64,000 nucleotides of DNA from Myxococcales bacterium (GCA_016794525.1 JAEUJY010000062.1:62001-126000); one strand, 5' to 3'. Counted from the stretch's first letter, positions 37,587 through 47,776 are shown. Notes: a model not told the origin generated them from the letters alone. Made by a program: numbers and translations.

Positions 37587-38345
37587 ATGTCCACCGCTCT
37601 CTCGCTCACTGGCAAGGTCGCGCTCATCACCGGCGGCACCTCGGGCATCGGCCTGGCGACCGCGCAGCAGCTGCAGGCCGCCGGCGCCCAGCTCATCATC
37701 ACCGGGCAGAACCCCGACACGCTGCGGCGCGCCCAGCAGGCGCTCGGCGATCGCGCGCTCGTGCTGCGCGCCGACGCCCGCTCGGTCGACGACGCTCAGC
37801 GGATCGCCGACGAGATCCGCGCGCGGTTCGGCCGGGTCGACGTCGCGTTCCTCAACGCCGGCGTGGCGCGGTTCGCGCCGCTCGAGGCCGGCGACGCGGC
37901 GTTCTACGACGACCTGATGGACACCAACGTCCGCGGCGTCGTCTTCACGTTCCGCGCGATCTCGCCGCTCCTCACCCGCGGCGCCAGCGTCGTGGTCAAC
38001 ACCTCGGTGGTCGACGGCAAGGGCGTCGCCTCGGCGTCGGTCTACTCGGCGACCAAGGGCGCGCTGGCGGCGCTGGTGCGCTCGCTGGCCGTCGAGCTGG
38101 CGCCGCGCGGCATCCGGGTCAACGCGGTCAGCCCGGGGCCGATCGAGACGCCGATCTACGGCAAGCTCGGGCTGCCCGACGAGGCGGTCGCCGGCTTCAA
38201 GGACGGCATGACGGGGCGGGTGCCGCTCGGCCGGTTCGGCACCGCCGACGAGGTGGCCGCCGTCGTCGCCTTCCTCGCCTCGGGCGGCGCCTCGTACATC
38301 ACCGGCGCCGAGATCCCGGTCGACGGTGGCCTGGCGATCGCCTGA
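37587..38345 (+). CDS. SDR-family NAD(P)-dependent oxidoreductase
   Basis: A 252-aa short-chain dehydrogenase. The nucleotide-binding TGGTSGIG motif is at 15-22, NAG is at about 90, and the catalytic Ser/Tyr/Lys appear as NTSVV and YSATKG. The C-terminal ITGAEIPVDGG is the usual classical-SDR signature. Substrate cannot be determined; adjacent TetR regulators usually respond to the SDR substrate or a related hydrophobic compound. AAAGGG precedes the ATG by 8 bases. Cytosolic. Confidence 0.9.
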   Translation: MSTALSLTGKVALITGGTSGIGLATAQQLQAAGAQLIITGQNPDTLRRAQQALGDRALVLRADARSVDDAQRIADEIRARFGRVDVAFLNAGVARFAPLEAGDAAFYDDLMDTNVRGVVFTFRAISPLLTRGASVVVNTSVVDGKGVASASVYSATKGALAALVRSLAVELAPRGIRVNAVSPGPIETPIYGKLGLPDEAVAGFKDGMTGRVPLGRFGTADEVAAVVAFLASGGASYITGAEIPVDGGLAIA

Positions 38346-38419
38346 CCGCGCCTGCGACGCGTCGTCCTGCGACGACCTGCCTCGGGGCAGGCGTCGCCAC
38401 GGACGCCTAGCGTCGGGGC

Positions 38420-39001
38420 ATGGACCCGATCGACCTACTGATGTCCGAGCACCGCGTGATCGAGCGCGTGCTCGACGCGTTGCTGGTGGTGGCCGACGAC
38501 TGGCGGCACGGCGGCGACGGTCGCCCGACCCTGGCGCGGTTCGTCCGCTTCATCCGCGAGTACGCGGATCGCCGCCACCACGGCAAGGAGGAGGACCTGC
38601 TGTTCGAGGCGATGATCGACTGCGGCGTGCCGCGCGAGTACGGGCCGATCGCGTGCATGCTCGGCGAGCACGAGGCCGGGCGCGCGCTGGCGGCGCAGCT
38701 CGCGCGCCGCGCCGATCAGCCGACGCCGTGGACCGACGACGATCGCGACGACAACCTGCGCGACGCGATGGACTTCACCGCGCTGTTGCGCAGCCACATC
38801 GCCAAGGAAGACCAGATGCTCTACCCGCTGGCGCGGCGCGCGTTGCCAGCGGCGACCATGGAGGCGCTCGCGGTGGCGTGCGCCGAGCAGGCCCCGCCCG
38901 TCGACGACCCGCTGGGCGCGCTGGCCACCGAGCTGATCGCCCTCGGGCAGGCCACGGTGCACGGCCTGGATCCCGCCCGCGCGACCGCCGCCGCCTGGTA
39001 G
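38420..39001 (+). CDS. Hemerythrin-like (HHE cation-binding) protein
   Basis: A 193-aa four-helix protein with the HHE iron-site pattern: His11 in SEHRV, RRHHGKEED, a CMLGEHEAG segment and SHIAKED. These supply the diiron ligands of the hemerythrin fold. Bacterial HHE proteins sense or carry oxygen, NO or iron, or protect Fe-S proteins. Residues about 140-193 are a mainly helical extension. ATG 38420 leaves the first helix intact. No signal peptide. The next gene, a pseudokinase, starts 57 bases after the stop on the same strand, so the two could be co-transcribed. Confidence 0.85.
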   Translation: MDPIDLLMSEHRVIERVLDALLVVADDWRHGGDGRPTLARFVRFIREYADRRHHGKEEDLLFEAMIDCGVPREYGPIACMLGEHEAGRALAAQLARRADQPTPWTDDDRDDNLRDAMDFTALLRSHIAKEDQMLYPLARRALPAATMEALAVACAEQAPPVDDPLGALATELIALGQATVHGLDPARATAAAW

Positions 39002-39058
39002 GTCGCTGCCACGCGACGCGTGGCGGCGCGGTCGGGCGAGCCGTGCGACACTCCATCG

Positions 39059-39895
39059 GTGATCGGCACCGTGATCGCTGACACCTACCGCGTGGTCGAA
39101 CGCCTTGACCTCGGCGTGCGCGCCGACCTGTACCTCGTCGAGCACGCCTGGCTGGGACGGCGGCTGATGGTCAAGGTGCTGCCGCCCGACCAGGCCCGCG
39201 ATCCCGTCCTCGCGGCCAGCTTTCGGCGCGAGGCCCGCGCGCTGAACGGCCTGCGCCACCCGCACGTGATCGGCGTCGAGGACTTCGGGACGCTCCCCGG
39301 CGCCGGCCTGTACCTGGCGATGGAGCTGGTCGTCGGCGCGTCGCTCGACCGGATCCTCGACCGCGCGCCGGGCCGCCGCCTGCCCATCGGCCGGGCGCTC
39401 GAGCTGTGCGCGCAGCTCGCCTCCGCCGTCGACTACCTCCACGGCCGGCGCGTGATCCATCGCGACCTCGACCCGGCGAACCTGCTGGTGGTGCCCGATG
39501 GCGAGGCCGAGGTGTTGAAGGTGCTCGGCTTCGGGCTCGCCAGCGCGCTCGACGCGGGCCATGGCGACGACGAGGTCAGCCGGCGCGGGTACCTGCTCGG
39601 TTCGCCCGCCTACCTGGCGCCCGAGCGGCAGGCTGGCGTCCACGACGATCCGCGCAGCGACCTCTACGCCATCGGGTGCGTCATCCACGCGCTGGTCGCC
39701 GGGAGCCCGCCGTTCGTCGGCACCACGCTCGAGGTGCTGGCGTCGCACGAGACCACCGCGCCGCCGAGCCTGCGCGAACGCGCGGCCGACGTGCCGCCGG
39801 CGCTCGATGACCTGGTGGCGCGCTTGCTGGCGAAGGATCCTGGCCAGCGGCCGCGATCCGACGAGCTCGCGGCGGTGCTCCGTCAGTCGACGTGA
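39059..39895 (+). CDS. Kinase-fold protein with GFG instead of DFG (likely pseudokinase)
   Basis: A 278-aa soluble protein read from GTG 39059, which places the usual VIGTVIADTYRVVERL start. Lys39 (LMVKVL) and HRD (134-136) are present, but the G-loop reads LGVRADLY, the Lys after HRD is Asp (HRDLDPAN), and the metal-binding DFG reads GFG (157-159). The DNA at the position is GGC TTC GGG, without ambiguity. Loss of DFG Asp normally removes Mg binding, so kinase activity is doubtful. It lacks a C-terminal tail or membrane helix. A binding or allosteric role in the FHA/kinase network is plausible. Confidence 0.75.
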   Translation: MIGTVIADTYRVVERLDLGVRADLYLVEHAWLGRRLMVKVLPPDQARDPVLAASFRREARALNGLRHPHVIGVEDFGTLPGAGLYLAMELVVGASLDRILDRAPGRRLPIGRALELCAQLASAVDYLHGRRVIHRDLDPANLLVVPDGEAEVLKVLGFGLASALDAGHGDDEVSRRGYLLGSPAYLAPERQAGVHDDPRSDLYAIGCVIHALVAGSPPFVGTTLEVLASHETTAPPSLRERAADVPPALDDLVARLLAKDPGQRPRSDELAAVLRQST

Positions 39896-39923
39896 GGACG
39901 GACGCGCACCGCCAGGCCGCGGT

Positions 39924-40397
39924 TCACCGGAGCGAGCCGACGAACGCCAGCGCTTCCTCGCTCAGCGCCACCCAGTCGTAGGCGCCGGGCGCGACCTGGA
40001 TCCACTCGCGCATCGGCCGGCCCATGCCCGGATCGAAGTGGACGCCGTGGCCGGCGGCGACCAACGCGTCGACGCGATCGCGCGGCAGCTTGGCCACCAG
40101 CGCGCCCTTCCACGTCATCGCGAAGTACTTGCCCGCCAGGCCCAGGCCGTCGGCCCCGAACATGCCCTTGCGGGTGATGCCGGGGTTGCCGCCGAGCGTG
40201 TCCAGCACGTCTTGCCACGCCGCCGGCGCGGGGGCCTTCGCGGCGGGCGCGGGCGCCTTCTTGGCGGGCGCGGGCTTCTTCGCGGGCTTCTTGGCGGGCG
40301 CGGGCTTCTTGGCGGGCGCGGCCTTCTTCGATGGCGGCTTCTTCGGCGCCGGCTTCTTGGTCGCGGGCTTCTTGGTCGCGGATGCTCGGCTGGCCAT
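39924..40397 (-). CDS. TfoX N-terminal domain protein with histone H1-like tail
   Basis: A 157-aa protein. The first 60 residues are Lys/Pro/Ala-rich repeats (TKKPAPKK, PAKKPAPAKK) like the C-tail of histone H1 or other nucleoid-associated proteins. Residues about 62-155 are a TfoX_N-like domain (GMFGADGLGLAGKYFA, KGALVAKLPRD, RPMREWIQV). TfoX/Sxy controls competence in gamma-proteobacteria, but isolated TfoX_N domains are widespread with unknown roles. Strong GAGGAGGATCACCG precedes the ATG. The combination suggests DNA binding through the basic tail. The downstream kinase-like gene is convergent. Confidence 0.75.
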   Translation of the reverse strand: MASRASATKKPATKKPAPKKPPSKKAAPAKKPAPAKKPAKKPAPAKKAPAPAAKAPAPAAWQDVLDTLGGNPGITRKGMFGADGLGLAGKYFAMTWKGALVAKLPRDRVDALVAAGHGVHFDPGMGRPMREWIQVAPGAYDWVALSEEALAFVGSLR

Positions 40398-40414
40398 CGG
40401 TGATCCTCCTCGTG

Positions 40415-41758
40415 TCACGGGTGGCGGGGCAGCTGCCAGCGCAGGCCGCCGCCACCGGGCGCGGGCATCAGCACCCGGCCCGTGGCGTCGATCGCCAGCG
40501 CGTCGATCGGCAGCGTCGCCGCCAGCGTGCCGCCGGCCAGATCGATGACGTGGCGCCCGTACAGCAACCACTCGCCGCGCGCGTCGATGAACTCCGGCGG
40601 CCGCGGCGTCGGGCCGTTCACCCGCCGGCCGGTCGCGGTGTCGACGGTCGTGGTCGCGACCAGCCGCGGGAGCGCCACCGTGGCGTGCGCCACCGGGTTG
40701 GCGGCGTCGGCTGGCAGCCGATCGATCAGCAGGCTGTTGCCCTCCGCACGCACGACGTGGCGGTCGTCGAACCACACCAGCGGGCGCTGCCACGTCGAGT
40801 AGTCGGTGCCGGTGACCAGGTCGACGCAGCCGCCGTTCAGGCACACGACGCGGTGCCCGAGGCGCAGGTCGTCGGCGATCTTCACCTGCGCGTTGACGTC
40901 GACCGCCGACCCGATGAGCACGCTGACCCACGCGCGGAAGCCGCCCGGCCCGGCGATCAGCTCGCGCGAGCCGCAGCGCGCCATCACCCGCGGCGGGCTC
41001 GCGAGCGCCGCCACCACCAGCGCGGCGCAGTCGGTGCCGATCACGACCTCGCCGTCGAGCGCGACCTCGCCGGCCGGGGTGATCGCCAGCTCCGGGCCGA
41101 CGCGCTCGACCGCCTCGAGGCCGGGGTCGAGGTCGATCGTCGCGCGCTCGCCGTACTGGAACGCCGACCAGCGATCGCAGCCCGGGGTGGGGCCGGCCGC
41201 GGCGCCGCGCTCGACCTCGGCCCAGCCCGACGAGATCAGCCGCACCGCCCGGATCGCGCCGCCGGTCGCGATCGTGCGCGGCGGCTGCCCCGGGTCGAGC
41301 ACCAGCAGATCGCTGCCGACGCCGAACACCAGCCGTCGGCCGTCGGGCGCGAGCGCCGCCGGCATCTGCCGCGCGATCGTCCGCACGGTGCCGGCACGGA
41401 CGTCGACGTGGATCATCCGATCGGCGCGCGTGGCGATCACGTCGTCGGCGCCGGTGGCGAGCACGCGGTCGATCTCGAGCCCCGGGCCGCCGCCGACGAT
41501 CAGCCGCGGTCGACTCGGATCGCCCTGGCACACGGCGACCCAGCGGCCGTCGGGCGCGTGATCGATGATCCGGGTCGTCCCATCCGCGGCGATCGCGTCG
41601 TCGGCGCCGACCGACGGCAGCGGCACGGGATCACCGAACAGCGTCGCCGGCGCCGCGTCGACCTGGATCGCGGTGCCGCCCGCCGGCCGATCCTTCGCGG
41701 GCGCCTTGCAGCCGACGGCCGTCACCACGATCGCGAGCGACGCCAGCGCGCGGTTCAC
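40415..41758 (-). CDS. Lipoprotein, WD/propeller-like, unknown
   Basis: A 447-aa lipoprotein starting at GTG with lipobox VTAVGC. The mature protein has repeated GxDxxx strands (DAIAADGTTRII, GADDVIATRADRM, GSDLLVLDPG) compatible with a beta-propeller, though no catalytic motif is seen. Five Cys in the middle part could form disulfides. I do not recognise a named family. It sits between the TfoX-like gene and the radical SAM gene on the same strand, with only 18 bases to each neighbour, so all three may share a transcript. Confidence 0.55.
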   Translation of the reverse strand: MNRALASLAIVVTAVGCKAPAKDRPAGGTAIQVDAAPATLFGDPVPLPSVGADDAIAADGTTRIIDHAPDGRWVAVCQGDPSRPRLIVGGGPGLEIDRVLATGADDVIATRADRMIHVDVRAGTVRTIARQMPAALAPDGRRLVFGVGSDLLVLDPGQPPRTIATGGAIRAVRLISSGWAEVERGAAAGPTPGCDRWSAFQYGERATIDLDPGLEAVERVGPELAITPAGEVALDGEVVIGTDCAALVVAALASPPRVMARCGSRELIAGPGGFRAWVSVLIGSAVDVNAQVKIADDLRLGHRVVCLNGGCVDLVTGTDYSTWQRPLVWFDDRHVVRAEGNSLLIDRLPADAANPVAHATVALPRLVATTTVDTATGRRVNGPTPRPPEFIDARGEWLLYGRHVIDLAGGTLAATLPIDALAIDATGRVLMPAPGGGGLRWQLPRHP

Positions 41759-41776
41759 GCGTCTATCGTAGCGCGC

Positions 41777-43036
41777 TCACGCCTCGCGGCGGCGCGGCCG
41801 GCGGTCGATCTGCACCAGCGCGTCGGCGGCCGTGGCCGCGGCCGGATCGCTCGCGTCGAGCGGCTCGAGCACCAGCTCGAAGGTGCCGTTGTCGAACGGC
41901 AGGCCGTCGGCGGCGTCGGCCGGCACCAGCCGCTCGCGCTGGCCGCGCTTGGCCAGCGTGCGGGCGCGGTAGTGACAGTACGGGTTGTTGCCGGGCCGCC
42001 CCAGGATCGCGTGGGCGGTGAACGTGCAGCCGCCCAGGCAGTCCTCGGCGAAGTCGCAGGTGCGGCAGAAGCCCCACAGCGCGTCGACGGTGCGGCCGCG
42101 GTTCCACGCCAGCTCGGGCGCGTCCTTCCAGATCGCCGCGAGGTCGCGCTCGCGCAGGTTGCCGCCGACGTAGTGCGCGGTCTGCAGCGACGGGCAGCCC
42201 TTGACCGCGCCGTCGCTCTCGATGCCCATCACGTACTTGCCGGCCTGGCAGCCGTGCCAGTGGTCGCGATCGCCGGCGCGCAGCGAGCGCAGCACGGTCT
42301 CCTCGGGGCCGAAGTAGCCCAGGTTGTTGCCGGGCATCAGCGTCACGCCGTCGCCGCGCGCCCGCTGCTTGAGCGCGGCGATCCGCGGCACGACGTCGAG
42401 CAGGTCCCACGGCTGCAGGATCATCGCGACCCGATCGGCGGCGCGGCCCAGCGGCGCGGTGAGCTGCACCTGCCAGCCGACGACGCCGCGGTCGCGCAGC
42501 ACCTCGTACAGCGCCTCGAGATCGCCGCGGTTCAGGCGGTTGACGTTGGTGTTGGCGGTGATCGCGACGCCGGCGGCGCGCAGGTTGTCGAGCGCGGCCA
42601 GCGCGTCGGCGAACGACCCGCGGCGGTGGCGCATGCGGTCGTGGGTCGCCTCGAGGCCGTCGATCGACACCGACGCCTGGCCGAGCCCGGCCGCGCGCAT
42701 CGCGGTCGCCAGCGCCGCGGTCACGCCGCGGCCGCCGGTGGTCAGCCCGACGGTCACCCCGCCGGCGACCAGCGCGCGGATCACGTCGAGGAACCCGTCG
42801 TGCAGGTAGGCCTCGCCGCCGATCAGGATGACCTCGCGGGTGCCGGCGGCGGCCAGCTGCGCGGCCACCGCCACCGCCTCGTCGGTCGACAGCTCGCGCT
42901 CGCGCGCCACGCCGGCCCGCGAGCCGCAGTGGGTGCAGGCGTGATCGCACGCCAGCGTCAGCTCCCAGACCACGTAGATCGGCGCGTAGGTCGACGCGAC
43001 CACGTCCAGCCGACGGCGGTGGCCGGTCTTGGTCAC
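41777..43036 (-). CDS. Radical SAM/SPASM domain protein, putative peptide-modifying enzyme
   Basis: A 419-aa radical SAM enzyme read from GTG 43036. The first cluster motif C30-x3-C34-x2-C37 (CDHACTHC) is followed by GGEAYL and a TIM-barrel pattern with SIDGLEATHDRMRH. A C-terminal SPASM-type region has CQAGKYVMGIESDG, GCPSL, CRTCDF, DCLGGC. SPASM enzymes install thioether, carbon-carbon or other links in peptides, with extra Fe-S clusters. The start overlaps the stop of a small zinc-ribbon lipoprotein gene (GTGA), strongly suggesting that protein is the substrate or partner. Substrate is inferred from coupling only. Confidence 0.8.
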   Translation of the reverse strand: MTKTGHRRRLDVVASTYAPIYVVWELTLACDHACTHCGSRAGVARERELSTDEAVAVAAQLAAAGTREVILIGGEAYLHDGFLDVIRALVAGGVTVGLTTGGRGVTAALATAMRAAGLGQASVSIDGLEATHDRMRHRRGSFADALAALDNLRAAGVAITANTNVNRLNRGDLEALYEVLRDRGVVGWQVQLTAPLGRAADRVAMILQPWDLLDVVPRIAALKQRARGDGVTLMPGNNLGYFGPEETVLRSLRAGDRDHWHGCQAGKYVMGIESDGAVKGCPSLQTAHYVGGNLRERDLAAIWKDAPELAWNRGRTVDALWGFCRTCDFAEDCLGGCTFTAHAILGRPGNNPYCHYRARTLAKRGQRERLVPADAADGLPFDNGTFELVLEPLDASDPAAATAADALVQIDRRPRRREA

Positions 43037-43455
43037 GGCGGCGACGCGGGTGGGTCGGTCGCGATCGCCTTGGGCGCGACGCCGCCGTCGACCGCGGGAT
43101 CGGTGGCGACCGGCGTGGGCGGCGGCGCGCTCGGGTCGGCCCAGCCGTCGGCGCCGTCGCAGTTGGTGTCGACGCCGTCGCCGTCGGTGTCGGCCGCGCC
43201 GGGGTAGGCGGCCGGGTTGGCGTCGTCGCAGTCGCGATCGGCGGTGACGTTGTCGCCGTCGCCGTCGGGGTGCTCGTTGTAGCCCTGGCGCGGCATCATC
43301 CCGTAGCAGGCCATCAGCGTCATCAACGCGGTGCCGGCGCACGCGGCCCGCACCACCCAGCGGGCGCCGCGGCGCACCGGCCGGTCGCAGTGCGGGCAGG
43401 CCGCCCGCACGCGCGGGATCAGGCCATCACAGCGGTCGCACGTCCCGAGGGTCAT
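43033..43455 (-). CDS. Small zinc-ribbon protein with lipobox and MopE-like metal-binding motif
   Basis: A 140-aa protein. Residues 6-23 form a zinc ribbon (C6, C9, C20, C23). A hydrophobic segment (about 35-50) ends at LMTLMAC, a lipobox-like site with Cys50, and is followed by YGMMPRQGYN. Then comes an acidic metal-binding repeat with DCDD (76-79) and NCDG (99-102), as in MopE-like outer-surface proteins, and a Pro-rich tail. The order zinc ribbon, signal-like segment, mature domain is odd: the ribbon could be a leader cut off during maturation. The downstream radical SAM gene overlaps its stop. ATG 43455 is the first start with the ribbon intact. Confidence 0.6.
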   Translation of the reverse strand: MTLGTCDRCDGLIPRVRAACPHCDRPVRRGARWVVRAACAGTALMTLMACYGMMPRQGYNEHPDGDGDNVTADRDCDDANPAAYPGAADTDGDGVDTNCDGADGWADPSAPPPTPVATDPAVDGGVAPKAIATDPPASPP

Positions 43456-43484
43456 GCGGTCACAACGGGCTGCATCCCCGTAGC

Positions 43485-46313
43485 TTACGCCGAACGGCGG
43501 CGCCGGCGCACCAGCACCGCCGCGCTGGCCAGGCCCAGCAGCGCCGCGCCCCGCGGATCGCCGCCGGTCGAGCAGCAGCCGCCCGACGGATCGTCGACGT
43601 CGACCTCGAGCTCGCACAGCTCCGAGCAGCCGTCGCCGGCGGCGGTGTTGCCGTCGTCACAGCTCTCGCCGGCCTCCGCGGTGCCGTTGCCGCACACCGG
43701 GGCCGGGCCCACGCCGGCGGCGAGCACGCAGAAGTCGTCGACGTTCCAGCCGCCGAACTGCAGGCCCTCGTCGCTGTCGAGCTTGAAGCCGATCTGCACC
43801 GAGCCGTCGGCGGCCTGGGCCGACACGTCGAGGTCGGCGCCGCGCCACTCGCGATCGAGCGAGTGGGTGTTGGCGTCGGGGTTGGCGGTCGCGAAGTTGC
43901 GCCACACCTCGACGCCGTCGGCCTCGACCGTGGCCTTGTCGTAGAAGCCGTCCTCGACGGTCAGCCAGCGCTTGAACTGCACGCGGACGTCGGTGTAGCC
44001 GCGGGTGTCGATCGCCGGCGACAGCAGCGTCTCGGTGGCGTTGCGCGGGTACAGGCCGTCGTTGCGCAGGTCGGTGCCGACGAACCGCGCGCCGCTGGCC
44101 GCCGCCAGCGGGTCGCCGTTGGCGGTGGTGCCGTTGGCGGTGCTCCACTGCCAGTCGTCGACCGCCGAGGTCGCACTGTGGGTCCAGCCGGCCGCGAACG
44201 GGTCGCTCTCGAAGTCGGTGCAGTAGATCGGCGTCAGCGGGCCGACGTAGTAGCGGTAGTACGGATCGCCGGGGTTGTCGGGGAAGCGCAGCATCGCCCC
44301 CGACGCCATCGTCGCGACCACCCGGTACTCGACGACGCTGCCGTCGGGCTGGGTCGGGATCGCGGCGGTCCAGGTGTCGCCGGTGCGGACCATCGGGACG
44401 CCGGCGTCGTTGCCGCCGGCGCGCCGCCACACCAGCGCGACGTTGCCGAGCTCGGGCGCGGCGCAGCCACCGACCGCGGCCACCGACAGCGACACCGAGG
44501 CGCCGTCGCGCACCGGCAGGCCGACGCCGAAGGTGTTGGTGCCGTCGACCAGGCCGTGCGGCCCGAACGCGGCGTCGATCATGCAGCGGTTGGGCGTGCC
44601 GTTGGCGAGGTTGCCGTCGTCGTCGTCGGCCGCCAGCACCTCGGGGTAGGTGGTGGGGATGTCGTCGGCGCGGCGCAACGTCGCGTAGTACAGGTCGTCG
44701 GCCTTCTGCTTGCCGAGCGCGGCGCCGTACTGCGCGATCATCGCGGTGCGCAGATCCCACAGCGCGCCGGCGATGATCAGGCCGGTCTCGTGCGGATCGG
44801 GCGAGATGTGCAGCGGCCAGTAGTACTCGCCGCCCGTCGGGTCGAGGTCGCGCAGCGCGGTGTCGGTGCCGCGGAAGAAGCCGCGGCCCATGCCGGCGTC
44901 GTCGACGGTCGTCGCCGCGAGGTAGTCGGACACGCCCTCGCTCATCGCGGTGTCGAAGTCGCCGGCGCCGGGGATGATCGACTGGTGGTGCAGGGCGTGG
45001 CCGAACTCGTGGTAGACGACGTCGGGCAGCCGGCCGGTGTTCTCGCAGCCCGAGCCCGCCTGCAGGAAGTTGATGTCGGTGCCGTCGGAGTAGGCGTTGC
45101 AGTCGCCGCCCTCGTTGACGGTGACGATCATCTGGGTGTTCAGCCACGCCAGGCCGGGGTTGAGCTCGGCGGCGGCGAACGACTTCATCCGGTTGGCGTG
45201 GATGAACCCGGTCAGCTGCGCGTCGAGGCGCTCGTCGGTCGGGGCCGCCCACGCGCCGGTGCCGCCGGCCGGGACCGCGAGCGTCGTCGTGGCGCCGGCG
45301 GCGCCGTCGTCGGTGACCCGGGCGCGCGGCCCGGTGACGGTGGCGAGCACCGAGGTGCCGCCGGTGCCGGCGACGGTGAAGCCGCCGGCGTCGTCGGTGA
45401 CCACCGGCGTGCCGTTGGCGGTCACGCTGGCGCGCACCGCGGGGAACGCCTGGCGCGCGGCGCCGGGGTGGCGCAGCGCGGTCTCGTAGGTGAGCGTGCC
45501 ATCGCTGAAGGAGAGCAGCTGCCGCCGCGCGATCGGCGCGCCGGTCGCGGCGTCGACGTAGACGTCCCAGCGCGCGCGCGGGCTGACCAGGTCGACGGTG
45601 ACCACCCGCGCGGCGCGGTAGTCGATCGCGGCGACGCCGTCGCGGACGATCGGCAGCACGACCACGCCGCCCAGCCCGCGCACCGTCGGCATCGCGCCGT
45701 ACAGCCGCGCGATCCACGCGGTGGCCTCGGCGCGCGCGACGTCGTCGGCGACCAGCCGCGCCGGCCGCGCCACCGCCACGCCGGGCCGCGCCGACGACGA
45801 CAGCACGATCGCGCGGTCCCGCTTGAACAGCACGCTGATCGCGCCGCCGACCACCGGCGCGCCGTCGATCGACTGCGTGAAGCTGACCGTGCGCAGGTCG
45901 CCGGCCTTGCCGTGGACGACGTCGGCCGCGAGCTGCCAGTGCTCGCGCTTGGTGCCGGGCGCCAGCAGGTCGAGCTGCGCGTCGACGATCCGCCACGCCG
46001 CCGCCTCGGCCGCGGCCGGGCTCGCGTTGGCGCCGGGGGTCGCGATGCCCTCGCCCCAGACGCGCGCCGGCACGCCGGTCGACGCGTCCCACAGCCCCTG
46101 CCACGATCCGTGCGCGGCGGTGAACGCCTTCCACGCCGCCGCGCCCGCCGCGGTCGGCCGCGGCTGGGTCATCCGCACCAGGCGGGCCGGCTCACCCGCC
46201 GCCACCTCGAGCGGTCGCTCGGCCAGGTAGTCGGGCGTGCGCACGGCCGCGGCGTCGCGGACGATCAACACGGCGGGCAGCGCGAGAGCCAGGAACGAGA
46301 GCCGACGGAACAT
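43485..46313 (-). CDS. Secreted M4/M36-like metalloprotease with MYXO-CTERM tail
   Basis: A 942-aa extracellular protease. Signal peptide to about 24, then a propeptide (about 25-340, with FTP/PepSY-like features), the catalytic zinc motif HEFGH (435-439) and the third ligand in EGVSDY. After the protease domain come beta-sandwich modules and a myxobacterial Cys-rich repeat (CGNGTAEAGESCDDGN, GDGCSELC). The C-terminus has GGCC, a hydrophobic helix and RRRRRS, the MYXO-CTERM surface-sorting signal. It is expected to be exported, anchored or released, and to degrade proteins of prey or environment. The ATG at 46313 is preferred over the GTG one codon earlier. Confidence 0.9.
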   Translation of the reverse strand: MFRRLSFLALALPAVLIVRDAAAVRTPDYLAERPLEVAAGEPARLVRMTQPRPTAAGAAAWKAFTAAHGSWQGLWDASTGVPARVWGEGIATPGANASPAAAEAAAWRIVDAQLDLLAPGTKREHWQLAADVVHGKAGDLRTVSFTQSIDGAPVVGGAISVLFKRDRAIVLSSSARPGVAVARPARLVADDVARAEATAWIARLYGAMPTVRGLGGVVVLPIVRDGVAAIDYRAARVVTVDLVSPRARWDVYVDAATGAPIARRQLLSFSDGTLTYETALRHPGAARQAFPAVRASVTANGTPVVTDDAGGFTVAGTGGTSVLATVTGPRARVTDDGAAGATTTLAVPAGGTGAWAAPTDERLDAQLTGFIHANRMKSFAAAELNPGLAWLNTQMIVTVNEGGDCNAYSDGTDINFLQAGSGCENTGRLPDVVYHEFGHALHHQSIIPGAGDFDTAMSEGVSDYLAATTVDDAGMGRGFFRGTDTALRDLDPTGGEYYWPLHISPDPHETGLIIAGALWDLRTAMIAQYGAALGKQKADDLYYATLRRADDIPTTYPEVLAADDDDGNLANGTPNRCMIDAAFGPHGLVDGTNTFGVGLPVRDGASVSLSVAAVGGCAAPELGNVALVWRRAGGNDAGVPMVRTGDTWTAAIPTQPDGSVVEYRVVATMASGAMLRFPDNPGDPYYRYYVGPLTPIYCTDFESDPFAAGWTHSATSAVDDWQWSTANGTTANGDPLAAASGARFVGTDLRNDGLYPRNATETLLSPAIDTRGYTDVRVQFKRWLTVEDGFYDKATVEADGVEVWRNFATANPDANTHSLDREWRGADLDVSAQAADGSVQIGFKLDSDEGLQFGGWNVDDFCVLAAGVGPAPVCGNGTAEAGESCDDGNTAAGDGCSELCELEVDVDDPSGGCCSTGGDPRGAALLGLASAAVLVRRRRRSA

Positions 46314-46436
46314 CACCGCCTGTGTCGCGCGATATCACACCACCTGCAATCGCGACAGCCTGACACATTCCGGCTAGACCTGACGCGCCCAGGCGTCAGA
46401 TCGGGCGAGCTCTGGCGCACTCCCGAAAACGCAAAC

Positions 46437-46463
46437 GATCACGGAGCGATGAGCCCCGTGATC
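46437..46463 (-). terminator. Inverted repeat downstream of metK
   Basis: GATCACGG (46437-46444) and CCGTGATC (46456-46463) form an 8-bp perfect stem with an 11-base loop, about 90 bases after the metK stop (46550, read on the minus strand). No T run follows on the minus strand. It separates metK from the protease gene. The whole intergenic interval 46314-46549 holds no other feature that I can support. Confidence 0.4.
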
Positions 46464-46549
46464 GACACCACGCCACCGTCACACCCGTCGCGCGACTGAG
46501 GAAATTCGCCCCGCCCGGTAAGGTCGGTCAGGCGAACCTCCGCAGCGTC

Positions 46550-47776
<1,227 letters not shown>

